64,000 nt of DNA from Psychroserpens sp. (GTDB lineage Bacteria > Bacteroidota > Bacteroidia > Flavobacteriales > Flavobacteriaceae), in contig JAEPNY010000002.1 of assembly GCA_017643165.1 (NCBI GenBank), forward strand, positions 500,979 through 564,978, in the 5' to 3' direction. Position 1 is the stretch's first letter. Each line of letters starts with the position of its first letter. Positions 62,401 through 64,000 of this stretch are shown one piece after another. Position numbers and translations under genes: made by a program. Below the pieces are notes generated by a model, which worked only from the letters and a program-made list of their open reading frames with translations, was not told the origin of the DNA and searched no databases.

Positions 62401-64000
62401 AAGTTCCAGGTGCTGTAATTGTAAATACATTACTGGTTTGATAATTAACATCATCTAAACTGAACTCATAACCAGAAGGTACATCATTCACTGTGATACT
62501 ACCTGGAGTAGTACAAATAATATCAGTTGCTGTAACTGATGGACTCAATAAATTTTGATAGACATTAAAATAGAATTGATTAAAACATCCTCCTGAATAA
62601 TTAATGGTTAATCTAAATTGACCAGACGTGTCGGCCATAAAATCTGGTCCAGTAGTGACTTCATTCCATACACAAGAAGGATCTTCATTTGCACAATCTG
62701 GATCAGTAACAGCAGCACAACTTGTTTCATCTAGTTGTTCCCATATAATTGAGGTGGCACCAGAAATATTTGTTTGAATGAATCTAGAATCATCAGCACC
62801 ACATAAGAAAATATTCGGTAAAAGCTTACCGTCATTCGGACATGTTACTACTTGGTCTGCATAAGGTATTACAGGGTTTTCGATATCACCACCAAATAAT
62901 TGAACATTATATTGCTGAATTATTGATTGACAAGGTGCGATTGCTGTATTGAACGAATAGTATGTCCCAGTCGTAGTCACCGTAATTGTTTGTGTCGTTC
63001 CGATGATATTATTCCCTGCAGCATCGGTAGACCACGCATAGGAATCATATCCATTTGCAGCAGTTAATTCCACACTGTTACCACATAAAATAATATCTTC
63101 AGCAAATAAACAATCATTAAGATCTGCCAAGAAATTTGTGGCTTGAGGAGATAATAAACAACCTGTATTACTATTCAAACTTGGATCGTCGGTAATTTGG
63201 AACGTAGGATTATAGAATCCATTATATGTTGCAAATGCTTGGTTATTAATAATGTTAGAACATGAATCTGCAAGCTGCTGACATGATTCGACTGTTTCAA
63301 CCTCTATACGAATTTCATAAACCGGATCATTTTCTTCTACTAATGAGTCATCAATATTAAAGATTAACTCTCGCGTTACAGGGTCATAACTCGCAACAGT
63401 CACGCCAGGAGGTAAAACGAGATCTTCAGGGTGATTATAGACAATATTAATAGGTAAAATATCCCTTATTTGGAAATTTGTAGCATTGTCGTTTCCGATA
63501 TTTTGAAAGCCAATCACATAATTTAATGGCGTTGCTAATCCAACAACTTGACCACCAATATCATTTCCAGCATCGTCTTCAACAATTTTAGTTAATACGA
63601 TATCCGGCTCTATAATTTCTACAGCAAAGGCAAAGAAATAAGGAAAATAAGTATCTCCACTGGTTTCTAATCGTATGACTCCAGAGGTAGCGTCGTTTGC
63701 TATTACTGAATTTCCTGGATTTGGAATTGCCAAAACTCCCGTATCAAAACCAAGTGTATTAGTACTATTTGGAACACGGTTATTAACTGGCGTGGCATCT
63801 AATTGTGTCACCGAACTATTAAAGAAGTTATTTACTGGACGATCCGTCGTCGATAAAGAAACACCATTCAATAATAATCTATCTCCAAGTATCGGACTGT
63901 CTCCTTCTAGCGTCGCAAATGCAAAATTTGCACGTACTGGAGCAGGAGCAGGGACTGTTCTAAATCCATCAACTGGAATATCTAAAGCAGGATTTCCACC
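56459..64000 (-). CDS. SprB-like repeat adhesin with type IX (type B) sorting domain, 5'-truncated
   Basis: The frame stays open to the right edge, giving at least 2513 residues with the N-terminus missing. The first visible part has a DUF11-like domain (PDIVLTKIVEDDAGNDIGG). Around twenty SprB-type repeats of 80-110 residues follow, each with a TGGxxPYxYSID-like turn and a GTYTVTIxDANGC-like end. The last 85 residues are the gliding-motility-type sorting domain (PNYFTPNGDGVSDTW, IFDRYGRKV, PTGDYWYVV). The protein is probably carried over the outer membrane by the type IX system and anchored with the SprF-like partner. Confidence 0.93.
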   Translation of the reverse strand, partial: GGNPALDIPVDGFRTVPAPAPVRANFAFATLEGDSPILGDRLLLNGVSLSTTDRPVNNFFNSSVTQLDATPVNNRVPNSTNTLGFDTGVLAIPNPGNSVIANDATSGVIRLETSGDTYFPYFFAFAVEIIEPDIVLTKIVEDDAGNDIGGQVVGLATPLNYVIGFQNIGNDNATNFQIRDILPINIVYNHPEDLVLPPGVTVASYDPVTRELIFNIDDSLVEENDPVYEIRIEVETVESCQQLADSCSNIINNQAFATYNGFYNPTFQITDDPSLNSNTGCLLSPQATNFLADLNDCLFAEDIILCGNSVELTAANGYDSYAWSTDAAGNNIIGTTQTITVTTTGTYYSFNTAIAPCQSIIQQYNVQLFGGDIENPVIPYADQVVTCPNDGKLLPNIFLCGADDSRFIQTNISGATSIIWEQLDETSCAAVTDPDCANEDPSCVWNEVTTGPDFMADTSGQFRLTINYSGGCFNQFYFNVYQNLLSPSVTATDIICTTPGSITVNDVPSGYEFSLDDVNYQTSNVFTITAPGTYTVYIRQIGIPTNPCVFTVPDVQIRARDFTVSTTILQPLCNGDLGSIQLAANDVEPQYSFAIYQGATLVNSVGPIIENTYLFENLTPGTYTATVETEDGCFYTEDLTIVEPPLLTVTAAITVPLTCTDGEITVYPQGGTPPYFYFINGSTDFQTVPEIVVTAPGTFDIEVIDSNNCSATTSITVNPIDEPEFTVATTDITCLDAGNTGTITINVTATNGNTLEYSIDGGTTYSNSPVFTGLAAGDYDVVVQYSIGGSFCGTTPQTVTIIANDAISGTADLTANYTCTSPGTITVTAVTGGDAPYMYSIDGVNFQASNVFTGLTAGTYTVTIQDANLCTAVTNDVVIDPLDPPTDMTFDNSPVTCPTNTSDVTITSVTGGTAPLEYQIIAPATYITTYQSSNVFTGLEPGTYTFQVRDVNDCTYSESYTINPIPTPTVNVVLTEGLDCTATPDATLTGTITGTAPFTYEVSIDGAAYTALGATGTTFTYSTATAGTYQFQITDNNGCTAVSSVITVDPVTVPNLTAVVQAQDILCNGDANASLDISIDPTVGTPPFLINVNNDTTGVNYGTQTSGLTAGTYTITITDANSCTGTETIVINEPDPIAVNYSTVDITCTASGVSQGSVIVDSVTGGTAPYNYFVTGSNGYSNSEFNTTGSTSVSFDVVDFGLYQINVVDTNGCSILVQDVLVASPPTDLDINVTATVDCSTGGEAVVSVGSTLTSAGPFFFSIYQGPISVYPNPPGSWLPEDSPGSESATFTGLTPGVTYTFIVYDASTNCTYYEPATTPIPTNSTLSLSALGSNNITCTGSADGNVSFTVNSIYGVAVNVDYEIFDSFSLISTGITGSGTVNAGGSLTVTDLGPLPFGNYFVTITETTGPNAGCGVVTAPFNITESAFLLDLTVSVDQNANCTPNSGAISAVAQNGTAPYQYQMTTTAAAPAINDANWSTNSTFNADAGNYYVHVIDAYNCIVTSPVIVLPSDPEPVISAIATNLCTVTEGNYEIDVTLDIAGIAPYSYSIDGGSFQNMTAPFTISNLFSGTHTIEIQDANGCGNLVSVDIPARLDIIPSITTLPSCNNDDGIIDLSVTGGTGTFTYTIAPYPASITLSGNTFTGVPSGLYTITIIDTVTSCTEEVTVVVPEATLPSVALAGTQVTCFGDNSGSFEINLSGYIGNYTYEVFDATNTSVLGPVSVNTSTNPLIVTGMTAGTFNVVITETDSPFCSTSGTVVINSPSDTLALTASESSNVSCDDSQGIISALATGGWGDYEYELSGDANIAFSSNNTFTDLSAGNYIVTVRDAEGCLESVNITLTAPNPITATFTPSASSLACFGDQNASITVTNVTGGQGTDYIYTLNTIAPNPSTSGPQTSNVFTDLGPGTYTIDISDGNACFTTSADIIINEPSPVEANLVVATTQTCLFETSLTLSATGGNGPYEFSATADFNTVLGNFNTSITFDMPVGEYQYYVRDANGCISNVSNEITIDPLLDLTINLASENPVINCAGDNTGSIVATAQGGLGDYVYTLQDTNGNDLNATQNTPGVFTELIAGTYVVFVESGDCDVLSAPITITEPSAPLDASFIVNNITCSGNNDGVLEINATGGTGIIKYAISPQLDQFFETNIFDNLAPGNYDVIVQDVLGCYITFNFTITDPEPVILTIVPNSLFEETCEGDNNAEFSIDISGGNLPYSVSLDDYDGPYTTGGPTQTIFEFTGLSGGDHIVYVRDAQNCESVWNITFPDPISFTPLVEVEFACVNNASTNTVTVTFQEDNLDMSEFDFSLDGGPFQLSNVFTDVAPGTDHYIDVRHSNGCIQTTEFFEIGDIVPVALILNEGDEAGEFVAIATGGTGDYIYIMNGENYGDTNVFLVTEDGTYTVTVIDSSGCEATALIEIEIEGPCIPNYFTPNGDGVSDTWAPECVEDYPNLTFDIFDRYGRKVAEYRVGEYWDGRYNGTELPTGDYWYVVRPNSTALNKEYVGHFTLYR

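Noticed and set aside
57030-62454. Plus-strand and alternate-frame open frames within the adhesin gene
   Set aside because: They are short, lack their own signals, and arise from the repetitive composition of the adhesin coding strand.
56700-63000. Regularly spaced similar motifs that might suggest a CRISPR or tandem DNA repeat
   Set aside because: Similarity is at the protein level with 80-110 residue spacing and diverged DNA. No short identical repeats with unique spacers are present.

Overview
The window looks like a low-GC chromosome segment of a marine-type Flavobacteriaceae bacterium (phylum Bacteroidota). The reasons are internal: a SprB-like adhesin with a gliding-motility type C-terminal sorting domain next to a PorP/SprF-family gene (type IX secretion), two-subunit methylmalonyl-CoA mutase, BshA of bacillithiol synthesis, families such as DUF5683, DUF6122, DUF4251 and WbqC, and promoters of the Bacteroidota TAnnTTTG type. 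The genus cannot be fixed from this segment.

Layout. 1-1130: a cut-off regulatory-looking gene with RNA polymerase alpha-CTD-like and sigma-region-4-like modules, then an intergenic stem-loop. 1135-6155 (minus): membrane protein, penicillin-acylase-type Ntn hydrolase, two small lipocalin-like proteins, a DciA/DUF721 protein and RecF. 6277-12777 (plus): YfgM/TPR protein, ribH, two small membrane proteins, mutL, two rhomboid proteases, and a membrane-anchored EEP hydrolase. 12743-18276 (minus): DUF6122, WbqC, lepB, dapB, DUF5683, parB, parA. 18413-24673 (minus): methylmalonyl-CoA mutase large and small subunits with a lipoprotein gene between them, FtsB/DivIC-like protein, uridine kinase, PQQ-type sugar dehydrogenase. 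24799-25084: tRNA-Pro and tRNA-Arg. 25087-29457: a 4.4-kb segment bounded by a direct repeat of the tRNA-Arg 3' end, holding a coiled-coil membrane protein and two tandem lipoprotein amidohydrolases. 29647-30976: two unrecognised exported proteins. 30973-39184 (minus): methyltransferases, AI-2E family transporter, DUF4159, RsmE, parvulin, RidA, LptD-like protein. 39359-51594 (plus): SPOR-type amidase, MlaD/MCE protein, two HdrD/HdrB-like Fe-S proteins, HAD phosphatase-like protein, bacterial PH-domain proteins, GH3/serine-hydrolase fusion, bshA. 51597-55431: DUF1853, FAD amine oxidase-like enzyme, DUF4251 lipoprotein, membrane-tethered winged-helix regulator. 55438-64000 (minus): SprF-like protein and a giant repeat adhesin running off the right edge.

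Most of the window is conserved housekeeping: chromosome segregation, replication and repair, envelope biogenesis, lysine/peptidoglycan precursors, and propionate/odd-chain metabolism. The accessory-looking parts are the left end (1-1000), the tRNA-Arg-bounded segment (25.1-29.5 kb) with the unknown exported proteins after it, and the adhesin locus. No CRISPR array, transposase, integrase or rRNA gene was seen.
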